55,554 nt of DNA from Nitrospirota bacterium (GCA_016194285.1 JACQBZ010000028.1:89320-144873); one strand, 5' to 3'; shown: positions 26,264 through 35,716, counted from the first letter of the stretch. Numbers and translations: made by a program. Notes: generated by a model from the sequence alone, not told the origin.

Positions 26264-26331
26264 GTAGGGGCGCCATGGATGGCGCCCTGGCCTATTGATA
26301 TTATTTTGGGCAGGATGCATCCTGCCCCTAC
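26264..26331. repeat. Composite TAGGGGC palindromic repeat supplying the moxR stop codon
   Basis: The left unit is GTAGGGGC with a core close to GCCATGGATGGC. The right unit has core GCAGGATGCATCCTGC and ends GCCCCTAC. The outer arms are inverted relative to each other, as at 7539-7592. On the minus strand the right arm reads TGTAGGGGC, and its TAG is the stop codon of moxR. Confidence 0.85.
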
Positions 26332-27272
26332 AGCGGAACGGCGACCTGGTTCACCAATTCCAGAAGAATGCGCTCGGCGTCCTCGCTCCGACGACCGTTG
26401 GTTTCAAACTGCGTATTGAGGATCACGCGGTGGGCGAAGACCAACGGGGCCAGCCGTTTGATGTCGTCGGGAACGCAATAATTCCGGCCGTCGACCAAGG
26501 CGTAGGCCTGCGCGGCCTTGTGCAACGCCATGGCCCCGCGGGGGCTGACCCCCAGTCCAAAAAGCTCGCTGCTCCGCGTCGCCCGCGTCAGGGCCAGGAG
26601 ATAATCCACCAGACCTTCGTCCATGTGGACACGATCGACGGCATTTTGAAGTTCCAGAACCTCGTGGATCGTCAACACCGGTTTGAGGTCGCCGGCCGGG
26701 TGAAAAAGGCGCTGGGTGGTCAGGATGACCTTCTCATCCGCAAGATCGGGATAACCGATTCGGATCCTCATCAGAAAGCGATCCAACTGCGACTCCGGCA
26801 AGGGATAGGTTCCGTGGTGTTCCAGAGGATTCTGAGTGGCCATGACCATGAAAGGCTTGGGGAGCGGATAGGTTTGGCTGTCCACCGAAACCTGGATGTC
26901 GTTCATGGCTTCCAGAAGACTGGACTGGGTCTTGGGCGTGGTCCGGTTGATCTCGTCCGCCAGGATAATATTCGCGAAGATCGGACCGAGTTTGAATTCA
27001 AAGGCTTGGGTCTGTTGATTATAAATGGTCACCCCCAGGATATCGGAGGGGAGGAGGTCGCTGGTGAACTGGATGCGCCGGAAGCTGCAGTCCAAGGACC
27101 GTGCCAGACAGTGGGCCAGGGTGGTTTTGCCGATGCCGGGTACATCCTCGATCAAGAGGTGTCCTTGGGCCAGCAACGCCGTGATCGTCAGCCGGACCAC
27201 CTCCGGTTTCCCCTTGATCACCTGTTCGATATTGTCCTGAAGGCCCCGAATTTTCTTGGCGGCATCGTTCAT
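26328..27272 (-). CDS. MoxR-family AAA+ ATPase
   Basis: A 314-residue AAA+ protein. Walker A is EDVPGIGKTTLA (residues 42-53), Walker B is IILADEINRTTPKTQSSLLEAM, sensor 1 is MATQNP, and the C-terminal helical lid follows. MoxR ATPases act as chaperones for the assembly of envelope proteins or enzymes together with DUF58 proteins. It is the first gene of the operon. Its C-terminus (LVNQVAVPL) stops at a TAG that belongs to a palindromic repeat, so the last residues may differ from the ancestral protein. Confidence 0.93.
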   Translation of the reverse strand: MNDAAKKIRGLQDNIEQVIKGKPEVVRLTITALLAQGHLLIEDVPGIGKTTLAHCLARSLDCSFRRIQFTSDLLPSDILGVTIYNQQTQAFEFKLGPIFANIILADEINRTTPKTQSSLLEAMNDIQVSVDSQTYPLPKPFMVMATQNPLEHHGTYPLPESQLDRFLMRIRIGYPDLADEKVILTTQRLFHPAGDLKPVLTIHEVLELQNAVDRVHMDEGLVDYLLALTRATRSSELFGLGVSPRGAMALHKAAQAYALVDGRNYCVPDDIKRLAPLVFAHRVILNTQFETNGRRSEDAERILLELVNQVAVPL

Positions 27273-27432
27273 AGAGAAAGTTTAACAGAGGGTCTGCGAA
27301 TAGTCAACGCGACTGGAGACGGCACCTTGAATTGTGGTAAAATCCCAATTTCGGAAATTCGCCTTGGAGATGCAGGGCGGCGCAAGAGAAAGCGCAAGGA
27401 ATAATCCAAGTAGAAACCATGGATGAGATGCG

Positions 27433-28035
27433 ATGCTCCTTGTCGGACTGACGGGCGGAATCGGAAGCGGCAAATCGCTGGTGGCCCAGATGTTCAAGCA
27501 GTTGGGCGCTTATCTGATCGACGCGGATGAGCTGGCCCATCAGGCGGTTGAGCCCGGCCAGCCGGCTCTAAAACGAATTGTGGAGTCTTTCGGACCGGAA
27601 ATCTTAAATCCGGACCGGACTCTCAACCGGGCCGAGCTGGGCCGTGTGGTGTTCGACCATCCTGAAAAAAGGGAACTGCTGAACTCTCTGGTTCATCCCT
27701 ACGTTTTTATGGAAGAAGAGCGGCGACGAAAGGAAATCGCGCAGAAGGATCCAAAGGCGATTGTTATGTTTGATGCCGCTTTACTCATCGAGACCGGATC
27801 GTATCAACTGATGGACAAGGTGATTCTGGTGACGATTGACCGCCGGAAACAGATCAGCCGCATCATGAGACGGGATGGGCTCAGCCGGGAAGAAGCCGTC
27901 AAGCGCATCGGGACGCAGATGCCCCAGGCCAAAAAGAAGAGCAAGGCCGACTACATTATTGACGGTGGACAGTCATTAAAGGCCGTGGAGGACCAGGTGC
28001 GCAGGATCTATGAAGAGCTCAAACCACTGGCCTGA
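27433..28035 (+). CDS. coaE: Dephospho-CoA kinase
   Basis: A 200-residue enzyme that phosphorylates dephospho-CoA in the last step of coenzyme A synthesis. The P-loop GLTGGIGSGKS is at residues 4-14, followed by the conserved DADELAHQAV and the lid region. Length and motifs are standard. It is transcribed divergently from moxR. The 160-base gap between them contains an extended -10-like sequence (TGGTAAAAT) near 27335. The gene stands alone; a dispersed repeat follows its stop. Confidence 0.95.
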   Translation: MLLVGLTGGIGSGKSLVAQMFKQLGAYLIDADELAHQAVEPGQPALKRIVESFGPEILNPDRTLNRAELGRVVFDHPEKRELLNSLVHPYVFMEEERRRKEIAQKDPKAIVMFDAALLIETGSYQLMDKVILVTIDRRKQISRIMRRDGLSREEAVKRIGTQMPQAKKKSKADYIIDGGQSLKAVEDQVRRIYEELKPLA

Positions 28036-28043
28036 TCTTTTTG

Positions 28044-28156
28044 TATGGGCTTGCGTCGTCCCCTCCGCTGGCCGAGCCGGACGGAGCCTCCCCCTCTCGC
28101 TCACGTTGCCTGCATGCTGCGGTTCGCAGCAGGCATGTTCGCTGGGCAAATAATTT
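28044..28156. repeat. Intergenic dispersed repeat with a strong hairpin
   Basis: It starts with GGGCTTGCGTCG, identical to 12808-12819, and ends near TTCGCTGGG, as does the 12.8 kb copy. Between them it also shares GGAGCCT, but it lacks the GGGGGCCCGTGCGGC block. It contains the hairpin TGCTGCG-GTT-CGCAGCA (28115-28131). It lies between coaE and the galU promoter. Boundaries are approximate. Confidence 0.6.
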
Positions 28157-28191
28157 TGGAGGGGCTCGCGAGGTATCTTCCCAGGCTGAAG

Positions 28192-28221
28192 TTGACTTTT
28201 CGTCGATCCTCTCGGTAGAAT
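28192..28221 (+). promoter_or_regulatory. galU promoter predicting a leaderless mRNA
   Basis: TTGACT at 28192-28197, an 18 nt spacer and TAGAAT at 28216-28221, both five of six matches to consensus. The ATG at 28229 begins eight bases after the -10 box, so transcription should start at or within about one base of the start codon. Confidence 0.7.
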
Positions 28222-28228
28222 GGGAGCC

Positions 28229-29101
28229 ATGCCCTCATCCAATGTGACCAAGGCCGTCATCCCCGCGGCGGGGTTGGGAACCCGGTTTCTCCCGGCGACC
28301 AAAGCTTCCCCGAAAGAGATGCTTCCGCTGGTGGACAAGCCGCTGATCCAGTACGTCGTGGAAGAAGCGGTGGCGGCCGGCATCCGCGAGATCATCATTA
28401 TCACGGGCCGGGGCAAACGGGCGATCGAGGATCATTTTGACGTCTCCTTCGAACTGGAAGAGAACCTCCGCGAGAACGGGAAAAAAGGCCTCTTAAAGGA
28501 AATCCAAGCCATCGCGGAAATGGCCGATTTTTGCTATGTGCGGCAGCGTCATGCACGCGGTCTGGGTCATGCCATTCTGTGCGCCCAACATCTGATCGGG
28601 AATGAACCTTTTGCCGTGTTATTGGGGGATGACATTCTGGATGCTCCGGTCCCGGCGATCCAACAGATGATTCAGGTCTATCAGCGTTTCCAGGCTCCGG
28701 TCGTGGGTATCCAACCCGTACCGAAGTCCGAGGTTCATCAGTACGGGGTGATCAAGGCCGAGCCGATCGAGCCGGATCTTTTCCAGATCACAGATCTGGT
28801 CGAAAAGCCCGTGCCTCAAATGGCCCCGTCCAATCTGGCCGTCATCGGCCGCTACATCCTGACGCCGGAGATCTTCAAGGCGCTGGAAAAAACACCGCCG
28901 GGAAAAAACGGGGAGATTCAGTTGACCGATGCGCTTCGAATCCTGGCCCAGCAAAAAGTGATGTACGGCAAGAAACTTCAGGGGATGCGCTACGATGCCG
29001 GGGATAAGTTGGGTTTTCTAAAAGCGACGGTGGAATTCGGGTTGAAACGTCCGGATTTGGGAAAGCCGTTTCTGCAGTACCTCAAGAGTTTAAAGTTGTA
29101 A
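28229..29101 (+). CDS. galU: UTP-glucose-1-phosphate uridylyltransferase
   Basis: A 290-residue enzyme that makes UDP-glucose from UTP and glucose-1-phosphate for polysaccharide and envelope synthesis. The nucleotidyltransferase signature AAGLGTRFLPATKASPKEMLPLVDKP is near the N-terminus, with later family motifs (GLGHAILCA and GDDILDAP). The ATG at 28229 is used because the tracked ATG at 28220 overlaps the -10 box. No ribosome-binding site is present, in agreement with a leaderless transcript. The protein is otherwise full-length and standard. Confidence 0.95.
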   Translation: MPSSNVTKAVIPAAGLGTRFLPATKASPKEMLPLVDKPLIQYVVEEAVAAGIREIIIITGRGKRAIEDHFDVSFELEENLRENGKKGLLKEIQAIAEMADFCYVRQRHARGLGHAILCAQHLIGNEPFAVLLGDDILDAPVPAIQQMIQVYQRFQAPVVGIQPVPKSEVHQYGVIKAEPIEPDLFQITDLVEKPVPQMAPSNLAVIGRYILTPEIFKALEKTPPGKNGEIQLTDALRILAQQKVMYGKKLQGMRYDAGDKLGFLKATVEFGLKRPDLGKPFLQYLKSLKL

Positions 29102-29123
29102 TCGGATCCGGGAGATCCTCCCT

Positions 29124-29564
29124 GTGCCGAGCGACCCGTTCTTTCATATGAAGATCATCCAGAATCCCATGGGACCGTTTCAGGAAGTGTATCGCACGGA
29201 AGAGAACGAAGGCAAGGAAATGGTCGGTGAGACGGCGACCCCGTTGGTGGACATCTATGAGCAATCGGATGCCCTGGTGATCGAGGCCGATCTCCCGGGG
29301 ATTGAACCGGCAGAGGTGACCGTTCGTCTGGCCGACAATCAGGTGACGATTGAAGGGCAAAGGGGTCAACGGGGCGAAGGACAGGAGGCGGGACATTATC
29401 TGCGGATGGAGCGTTGTTTTGAAGATTTCCGACGCATCATCCATCTTCCTTTTGCCGTGGATCCGCAGAAGGCCGGGGCCAGCTATCGGCAAGGGGTTCT
29501 GATCCTTCGTTTCCCGAAAATCGAGGACCGGCGCAAGCGGACGATAAAGATCGAGATCAAATAA
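29124..29564 (+). CDS. Small heat shock protein, Hsp20/alpha-crystallin family
   Basis: A 146-residue chaperone that holds unfolding proteins. The alpha-crystallin domain covers about residues 35-135 (PLVDIYEQSDALVIEADLPGIEPAEVTVRLADNQVTIEG is the typical beginning, shown here in part). The usual IXI tail motif is reduced to RTIKIEI. The GTG start at 29124 has GGAGA upstream; an ATG 24 bases later is an alternative. It sits 15 bases before lon, so the chaperone and the protease may respond to stress together. Confidence 0.9.
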   Translation: MPSDPFFHMKIIQNPMGPFQEVYRTEENEGKEMVGETATPLVDIYEQSDALVIEADLPGIEPAEVTVRLADNQVTIEGQRGQRGEGQEAGHYLRMERCFEDFRRIIHLPFAVDPQKAGASYRQGVLILRFPKIEDRRKRTIKIEIK

Positions 29565-29579
29565 AAGGGGGTCACACAC

Positions 29580-32021
29580 GTGGCAGAACAGGACAAAGAA
29601 GGAATACAACAACCGATCGAGATTCCGGAGGCGCTTCCGCTCCTACCAGTGCGGGATATCGTGGTCTTCCCCTTTATGGTTCTTCCCTTGTTCGTCGGGC
29701 GCGAGATGTCGATTCGCGCCATCAACGAGGCCCTGGCCGGCAACCGCATGATTCTGATGGCGGCCCAAAAAATATTGGACGTCGAAAACCCCGATCCGAA
29801 GGACATCCATACCGTGGGAACCGTCGGGATGATCATGCGGATGTTGAAACTTCCGGACGGCCGGATCAAGATCCTGGTGCAGGGCCTCTCCCGGGCCCGC
29901 ATCCTGAATTTCATTCAGTCGGAGCCGTATTATCAGGTCCGGATTCAAAAAATCGTCGAGCCCAAGACTGAAGAGCGGCCGCTGGAGCTGGAGGCCCTGA
30001 TCCGCACCGTCAAGGAGCAGCTCGAAAAGATCAGCAGTTTCGGAAAACTCGTGTTGCCCGAAGTCTTGGTGGTGATCGAGAATCTCGACGACCCCGGCCG
30101 CTTGAGCGACATGATCATCTCAAATCTCGGCCTGAAGGTGGAAGAAGCCCAGGAGGTCCTGGAGATCCTCGATCCCACCGAGCGCCTCAAGAAGGTGAGC
30201 GAGATTTTGGCCAAGGAACTGGGCGTCTTGAACATGCAACAGAAAATCCAGGCCGAGGCCAAGGGGGAAATGGACAAGACCCAGCGGGAATATTTCCTCC
30301 GGGAGCAGCTCAAGGCGATTCAGAAGGAACTGGGCGACGTGGATGAGCGCGCCGAGGAGATCACCGAATTCCGGAAACGGATCAAAGACGCCAAGATGCC
30401 CGACAAGGTGTCGAAGGAGGCCGACAAACAGCTCAAACGATTGGAACACATGCATCCCGACTCGGCCGAGGCCTCCACGGTCCGGAGTTATCTGGAATGG
30501 CTGGTGGAGCTGCCGTGGAGCAAGAAGACCAAGGACAATTTGGACATCAAGGCGGCTTCCAAGGTGCTGGACGCGGATCATTACGACCTGGAGAAGGTCA
30601 AGGAGCGAATCCTGGAATACCTCGCTGTCCGGAAGATGAAGGACAAGATGAAGGGGCCGATCCTCTGTTTTGTCGGTCCGCCGGGGGTGGGAAAGACCTC
30701 GCTTGGGAAATCGATCGCGCGGTCGCTGGGACGCGAGTTCGTGCGGATCTCCCTGGGCGGTATCCGTGATGAGGCCGAGATCCGGGGGCATCGCCGGACG
30801 TATGTCGGGGCCTTGCCCGGCCGGATCATTCAGGGGATCAAACAGGCCGGAACCAACAATCCGGTCTTCATGATGGACGAGATCGATAAGGTCGGCGCCG
30901 ATTTCCGCGGCGATCCCTCCGCCGCCCTGCTGGAGGTGTTGGATCCGGAACAGAACAACGCCTTCAGCGACCATTACATGGGCGTGCCGTTTGATCTGTC
31001 CAACGTGATGTTCATCACAACGGCCAATATCACCGATACCATCCTGCCGCCGCTGCGGGACCGGATGGAGGTGATCGAACTTTCCGGGTATACCGAGGAA
31101 GAGAAACTGGGCATCGCGCGCAATTTTCTCATGCCCCGGCAGCTGACGGAGCATGGCATCACGGAGAAGCATGTGACCCTCACGGACGCCGCCGTCCGGA
31201 CGATCATTCAGCAATATACCCGCGAGGCCGGGGTCCGGAACCTGGAGCGGGAGTTGGCAAACATCCTTCGAAAAATCGTGCGACAGATCGCGGAGGGAAA
31301 AGAAAAGCGCTTCACCGTCACGCCGGCCAACATCCACAAGCTTCTCGGAGTTCCGAAGCATCTTCCCGAGGCGGAGCAGGAAAAGGACGAGATCGGTGTG
31401 GCGACCGGCCTGGCCTGGACCGAGACCGGCGGAGACATCATCTACATCGAGGCCACCTTCATGAAGGGCAAGGGAGGCGTGATGTTGACCGGACACCTTG
31501 GGGATGTCATGAAAGAGTCGGCCCAGGCGGCCTTGAGTTACATCCGGTCCCGGGAGAAGACCCTGGGAATCAGGCCGGATCTGTTTGCCAAGAATGACAT
31601 CCATATCCATGTGCCGGCCGGCGCGATCCCGAAGGACGGGCCTTCGGCCGGCATTACGATGGCGACGTCTCTCGCCTCCGTTTTTACCAATGTGCCGGTC
31701 CGTCGGGATGTGGCCATGACCGGAGAGGTGACCCTCCGGGGACGCGTGCTTCCCATCGGCGGATTGAAAGAAAAAATACTGGCCGCGCGGCGGGCCGGGA
31801 TCAAGACCGTGATCCTTCCGAAGCGCAACGAAAAGGACCTGGAGGAAGTGCCGAAACACGTGCGTCGCGGGATGGAGTTTGTCTTTGCCGAAACCATGGA
31901 CGACGTTCTCCCGGCGGCCCTCCGGCAGGCGCCCAGCTCCAAGGTTCACCGTCCGGTGGCGCAGAAGGTTCGCCGCGAAAAGGTTATGGTCCCGGCGATC
32001 TCGGCTCGCAGGAGTCAGTGA
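29580..32021 (+). CDS. lon: ATP-dependent protease Lon
   Basis: An 813-residue LonA protease. It has an N-terminal LON substrate-binding domain (about residues 18-215), a helical region, an AAA+ module with Walker A GPPGVGKT (366-373) and Walker [11 protein letters not shown], and a C-terminal Ser-Lys protease domain with the nucleophile Ser689 in PKDGPSAG and the catalytic lysine in GGLKEK. It degrades misfolded and regulatory proteins in the cytoplasm. The start is GTG with an AAAAGGGGG site. The stop overlaps the thiL start by four bases. Confidence 0.97.
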   Translation: MAEQDKEGIQQPIEIPEALPLLPVRDIVVFPFMVLPLFVGREMSIRAINEALAGNRMILMAAQKILDVENPDPKDIHTVGTVGMIMRMLKLPDGRIKILVQGLSRARILNFIQSEPYYQVRIQKIVEPKTEERPLELEALIRTVKEQLEKISSFGKLVLPEVLVVIENLDDPGRLSDMIISNLGLKVEEAQEVLEILDPTERLKKVSEILAKELGVLNMQQKIQAEAKGEMDKTQREYFLREQLKAIQKELGDVDERAEEITEFRKRIKDAKMPDKVSKEADKQLKRLEHMHPDSAEASTVRSYLEWLVELPWSKKTKDNLDIKAASKVLDADHYDLEKVKERILEYLAVRKMKDKMKGPILCFVGPPGVGKTSLGKSIARSLGREFVRISLGGIRDEAEIRGHRRTYVGALPGRIIQGIKQAGTNNPVFMMDEIDKVGADFRGDPSAALLEVLDPEQNNAFSDHYMGVPFDLSNVMFITTANITDTILPPLRDRMEVIELSGYTEEEKLGIARNFLMPRQLTEHGITEKHVTLTDAAVRTIIQQYTREAGVRNLERELANILRKIVRQIAEGKEKRFTVTPANIHKLLGVPKHLPEAEQEKDEIGVATGLAWTETGGDIIYIEATFMKGKGGVMLTGHLGDVMKESAQAALSYIRSREKTLGIRPDLFAKNDIHIHVPAGAIPKDGPSAGITMATSLASVFTNVPVRRDVAMTGEVTLRGRVLPIGGLKEKILAARRAGIKTVILPKRNEKDLEEVPKHVRRGMEFVFAETMDDVLPAALRQAPSSKVHRPVAQKVRREKVMVPAISARRSQ

Positions 32022-33067
32022 GCCGGGACGGTGATCGCGTGGTATCTCGATCGATTACTCTGAACCAATTGGGGGAGTTCGGTCTTCTTCAACGCCTCTT
32101 TCGTAGGATTCCATCCCCTTCTCGGACCGTCTTAATCGGTCCGGGGGATGACGCGGCGGTTCTTCGGGCCTCAGCCGATCGGGATTGGATCGTCACGACG
32201 GACATGTTGGTGGAGGCGGTCGATTTTAATCGGGCCTACAGTTCTTTCCGGCAGATCGGTTACAAAGCGTTAGCCGTCAATCTCAGCGACATCGCCGCGA
32301 TGGGCGGTCGGCCCGTCGCTTTTCTGGTCGGCCTCGCCGCACCGGGCCGGACCCCGGTTCGGACCGTGGACGAAATCTATCGCGGGATGTTGACCCTGGC
32401 CCGCCGGTACGGGGTGGCCCTGATCGGCGGAGATGTTTCCGCTGCCCGGCAGGGGATCATGATTAGCGTGATGGTTCTGGGACTGGTCGAGCCCGGAACC
32501 GCCGTGACCCGTTCCGGTGCAAAGTTCGGAGACCGAATCTACGTCACCGGTACCTTGGGAGATTCCCGGGCGGGGCTGGAAATTTTAAAGCAGAAAAGGC
32601 GCTTGAAACCTTCGGCGATGGAGTCCACCCTGATCCGTCGTCATTTTTTCCCCACCCCCCGCGTCGAATTCGGTCGGCTGTTGAGCCGTCGGGGATGGGC
32701 CACGGCGATGATCGACCTCTCGGACGGCCTGGCCTCCGATCTCCGGCATCTTTGCGAGGCCAGCCGGGTTGGGGCCCGGCTGGAATGGAATCGATTCCCG
32801 GTTTCGGCTGCGTTAGCCGCCTATGCCCGCCGGTTGAACCGGTCCGCCACGGACTACGCCTTGCGGGGCGGGGAGGATTTTGAACTGCTTTTTACGGTGA
32901 ACCGGGCGCGGGTCGCGGCGGTTGAAGCCGCGGCCAAGCGAATGGCCTTGGCGGTGACCCCGATCGGCACGATCGTTTCCAAGGGCCTCGGGATAACGTT
33001 GATCGGAAAGGAGAGCCGCGAGATTCCATTAACCGTGAGGGGCTACGAGCACTTTAAACATTCATGA
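32018..33067 (+). CDS. thiL: Thiamine-monophosphate kinase
   Basis: A 349-residue enzyme that converts thiamine monophosphate to the active diphosphate. Family motifs include GPGDDAAVL near residue 47, [21 protein letters not shown] and [12 protein letters not shown], all of which bind ATP or magnesium. The GTG start overlaps the lon stop (GTGA), and the stop overlaps the next gene (ATGA), so it is translationally coupled on both sides. The N-terminus is slightly longer than usual. No other thiamine genes and no TPP riboswitch are visible. Confidence 0.94.
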   Translation: MSRDGDRVVSRSITLNQLGEFGLLQRLFRRIPSPSRTVLIGPGDDAAVLRASADRDWIVTTDMLVEAVDFNRAYSSFRQIGYKALAVNLSDIAAMGGRPVAFLVGLAAPGRTPVRTVDEIYRGMLTLARRYGVALIGGDVSAARQGIMISVMVLGLVEPGTAVTRSGAKFGDRIYVTGTLGDSRAGLEILKQKRRLKPSAMESTLIRRHFFPTPRVEFGRLLSRRGWATAMIDLSDGLASDLRHLCEASRVGARLEWNRFPVSAALAAYARRLNRSATDYALRGGEDFELLFTVNRARVAAVEAAAKRMALAVTPIGTIVSKGLGITLIGKESREIPLTVRGYEHFKHS

Positions 33068-33537
33068 TCACGATCTCCTACTGGCGCAACAAGGTCAAAG
33101 CCATTCTGCATCTGGATGACAACCCTCACCGGATCGCCGCGGCCTTCTCTTTAGGCGTATTTATTTCCTGTTCGCCGTTTATCGGGCTCCATTTCATCAG
33201 CGCCTTCTTTCTTGCCTGGGTGCTTCGGCTGAATCCCGTGGCGGTCATTCTCGGAACGCTGTTCAACAACCCCTGGACCTTTGCCCCGATTTTCGGGGCC
33301 AGTTTCTGGATCGGCATCAAGATTTACGGCCGGCACGAGCTCCTTCAACCGATCCACTGGCAGGATCTCACCATTGTAAACGCCATTCCTCAACTGGAGC
33401 CCTACCTCAAGCCGTTCCTCCTCGGGACGACCCTGTTGGGGATCATCGCGAGCGTCATTGCGTATCCCTGCGCCTATTACTTCATCAAAGAGTACCGCTA
33501 TCTCCGCCACCGGGCGCAGGAGACGTCGCATGTATAA
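33064..33537 (+). CDS. DUF2062 membrane protein
   Basis: A 157-residue protein with the DUF2062 core: GVFISCSPFIGLHFISAFF, then the strongly conserved TLFNNPWTFAPIF, and about three membrane helices. The function of the family is unknown; members often sit beside glycosyltransferases or methyltransferases. It overlaps thiL by four bases and the downstream HD gene by eight bases. Confidence 0.9.
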   Translation: MITISYWRNKVKAILHLDDNPHRIAAAFSLGVFISCSPFIGLHFISAFFLAWVLRLNPVAVILGTLFNNPWTFAPIFGASFWIGIKIYGRHELLQPIHWQDLTIVNAIPQLEPYLKPFLLGTTLLGIIASVIAYPCAYYFIKEYRYLRHRAQETSHV

Positions 33538-34936
33538 AGGCTCCCTGTACGAAGGCCACGCGCTGATCGCCGATCCCATCCATGAATACATCACGTTTAC
33601 GGTTCCGTATCCGGATGCGCCACCGGAGATCACGGAGAAACATTTGATCGACTCTCCGTGGATGCAACGGCTCCGATATATCTACCAGCTCCAGAGCGCC
33701 CGCTGGGTCTATCCTTCGGCCGAGCACAGCCGATTCCAACATTCGATCGGCGCGATGCATGTCGCGGGACGGTTTGCGCGTCATCTCTATCCCTCGTTGA
33801 CCGAGATCGTTCCGGACTGCCCGTCCCAGAATTTCATCGAGGAGCTGCTCCGCGTCACGGCCCTGGTTCATGACATCGGCCACGGGCCTTTCGGTCATTT
33901 CTTCGATGATAATTTCCTGGCCCAGTTCGGGATCACGCACGAGGTTCTGGGCCAGCATATCATCCGGGACGAACTGGGAAGCCTGATCCGCAAGATCCGC
34001 CGCAGCCCCTCCGGCCCGTTCGGGCGCGGAGAGGAGATCAACCCGGACCATGTCGCCTTTTTGATCCTCAAGGATCCGCAAAAGGACAGCGCGAAGTACC
34101 CCCGCTGGCTGGTTTTCCTTCAGCCGATCCTGGGCGGAATCTACACGGCCGACAACATGGACTATGTTCTCCGGGATTCTTACATGTGCGGTGTGGCGGT
34201 CGGTCCGGTCGACATCCGGCGGCTGATCCATTACACGTTTTTCACGGGCAAGGGCCTCACGCTTCACAAGACGGGGCTTTCAGCCCTGCAGATGTTTTTG
34301 AACACCCGTCTGTACCTCTATTCGAATGTGTATTACCACCGGACGACGCGGGCGATCGACCTGCACCTCCGCGACATTTTCCACGACACGATCCAGAGAA
34401 TCTTTCCCCATCATCCGGTCAAAAAACGGTCGGAATATCTTCAACTGACCGAATGGTCGTTGCTGGAAGAGATCCGTCGGTGGAAACGGTCCTCGGACGC
34501 AAAAAAGCGGAAACTGTACGACGAGTGGCAGCTGATCTTCCACCGGGATGTGAAATGGAAGATGGCCTATGACATCACCCTGCCCACCCGCGGCGGCGAG
34601 CGCGGCCGAACGTTCCTTGATCAGGAAACGGTGGAGCGGCGAATCCGCGAGCAGCTTCCGCCGGCCTTAAAGAAACTTCCCTTTAAAGTCGACATGGCCA
34701 ACCAGGACCCGAGGCCGCTCAATCCCCTGAGCATGGGGGAGTTCCAGATCTATGTCTACGATCCTTCCACGAAGACCGTTTCGAAGGAGATCCTGCGGGA
34801 GTACTTCGATTTCATTCCGGCCAAGATCGTCCAGTGTCGGATCTTTACGCTCAACCACGAGCACGACGCCGAATTGGCCCGGGCGGCCGAACGCGTCCTG
34901 GGCTCCGAGGCTCCGAGCAGCACGACCAATTTGTAA
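33530..34936 (+). CDS. HD-superfamily phosphohydrolase (dNTPase/SAMHD1-like)
   Basis: A 468-residue protein of the HD family related to dGTP triphosphohydrolases. Metal-binding motifs are visible: H in SRFQHSIGAMHVA, HD in ALVHDIGHGPFGHFFDD and a later Asp in YTADNMDYVLRDS. The start is at 33530 (MYKGSLYEG), preceded by AGGAG; the tracked start lies too far upstream inside the DUF2062 gene. A likely role is hydrolysis of deoxynucleoside triphosphates or another phosphorylated nucleotide. Family members of this length are common in environmental phyla. Confidence 0.9.
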   Translation: MYKGSLYEGHALIADPIHEYITFTVPYPDAPPEITEKHLIDSPWMQRLRYIYQLQSARWVYPSAEHSRFQHSIGAMHVAGRFARHLYPSLTEIVPDCPSQNFIEELLRVTALVHDIGHGPFGHFFDDNFLAQFGITHEVLGQHIIRDELGSLIRKIRRSPSGPFGRGEEINPDHVAFLILKDPQKDSAKYPRWLVFLQPILGGIYTADNMDYVLRDSYMCGVAVGPVDIRRLIHYTFFTGKGLTLHKTGLSALQMFLNTRLYLYSNVYYHRTTRAIDLHLRDIFHDTIQRIFPHHPVKKRSEYLQLTEWSLLEEIRRWKRSSDAKKRKLYDEWQLIFHRDVKWKMAYDITLPTRGGERGRTFLDQETVERRIREQLPPALKKLPFKVDMANQDPRPLNPLSMGEFQIYVYDPSTKTVSKEILREYFDFIPAKIVQCRIFTLNHEHDAELARAAERVLGSEAPSSTTNL

Positions 34937-34998
34937 AAGGCATCGGAGGGGAGAAGATCTGGCGAACCCAAATAATCGACGACGTGCAGGGAGAACCC

Positions 34999-35169
34999 AT
35001 GATTGTGCTCATTCATAAAACCTGCAACGGCCCGGCCGTGGAGACCGACACCCTGACGGCCGAAGCCTGCGCCCTGCCGGTCGAGGCCTTTCCGTTCACC
35101 TGCTTCACCTGCCTTGAAGAGATCACGGATGAGTCGGAACTGCGGTTCTCGGAAGAGATCCGGATGTAA
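34999..35169 (+). CDS. Small Cys-containing protein, possible zinc ribbon
   Basis: A 56-residue protein starting MIVLIHKTCNGPAVET, with the cysteines C9, one in EACALP, and the CxxC pair in FTCFTCLEE. This pattern suggests a small zinc-binding fold. The start has GGGAGA at a good distance. It is part of a longer tracked frame that overlaps the HD gene; that longer start is not credible. Function unknown. It lies between the HD gene and the RNase P RNA promoter. Confidence 0.65.
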   Translation: MIVLIHKTCNGPAVETDTLTAEACALPVEAFPFTCFTCLEEITDESELRFSEEIRM

Positions 35170-35193
35170 ATGCTGGCCGGAAACAATGGACGC

Positions 35194-35223
35194 TTGCAGT
35201 AGCGCCTCCAGACCCTGTATAGT
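35194..35223 (+). promoter_or_regulatory. rnpB promoter
   Basis: TTGCAG at 35194-35199, 18 nt, TATAGT at 35218-35223. The predicted start (35229-35230) agrees exactly with the 5' end of the P1 helix of RNase P RNA. Confidence 0.75.
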
Positions 35224-35228
35224 AGAGG

Positions 35229-35684
35229 TGCGCACTGAAGTGGTTCAGGTGATCGCGCCCCGCACGAGCACGCGGGGTGAGGAAAGTCCGAGCTCCAGAG
35301 GGCAGGATGCTGGGTAACGCCCAGGCCTCGCGAGGGGACGGAAAGTGCCACAGAGAACAGACCGCCGACGATGCGGAAGAGATGGCAGGGGAGCTCCAGT
35401 CATCTCGGACGCATTCGGGCAAGGGTGAAACGGCGAGGTAAGAGCTCACCGCCCCGCCAGCGATGGCGGGGGCACGGCAAACCCCATCCGGAGCAAGACC
35501 AAATAGGTTCCGCCTGGTCCTCCAAGGACCCTAGGACGGCCCGTCTGAAGAGAATCGTATTCCGGGCGGAACGGGTTGGTTGCTTGAGGTCCCGAGTAAT
35601 CGAGATCCCAGAGAAATGATCGCCACCCCGGCGGAGTGATCCCAAGGGGCACAGAACTCGGCTTACGAACCGCTTCAGTGCGCA
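35229..35684 (+). ncRNA. rnpB: RNase P RNA component
   Basis: The catalytic RNA of RNase P, which matures tRNA 5' ends. Bacterial landmarks are present: GAGGAAAGTCCGAGCTCC (CR I) near the 5' end, CAGAGAACAGACCGCC, GGTAAGAGCTCACCGC, GAGCAAGACCAAATAGG and the 3' element CACAGAACTCGGCTTACGAA. The outer P1 helix is formed by GCGCACTGAAG (35230-35240) and CTTCAGTGCGC (35673-35683), a perfect 11-bp match. T6 follows directly, so P1 probably also acts as the terminator. At about 455 nt it is longer than the common type A of about 380 nt, through expanded peripheral helices. Confidence 0.95.
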
Positions 35685-35716
35685 TTTTTTCTCACCGGTA
35701 TCGTTGACGCACTCCG

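Noticed and set aside
30120-31949. 609-residue minus-strand ORF opposite lon
   Set aside because: It lies wholly inside lon in a shadow frame, has no recognisable domain and no ribosome-binding site. Such frames are common in GC-rich genes.
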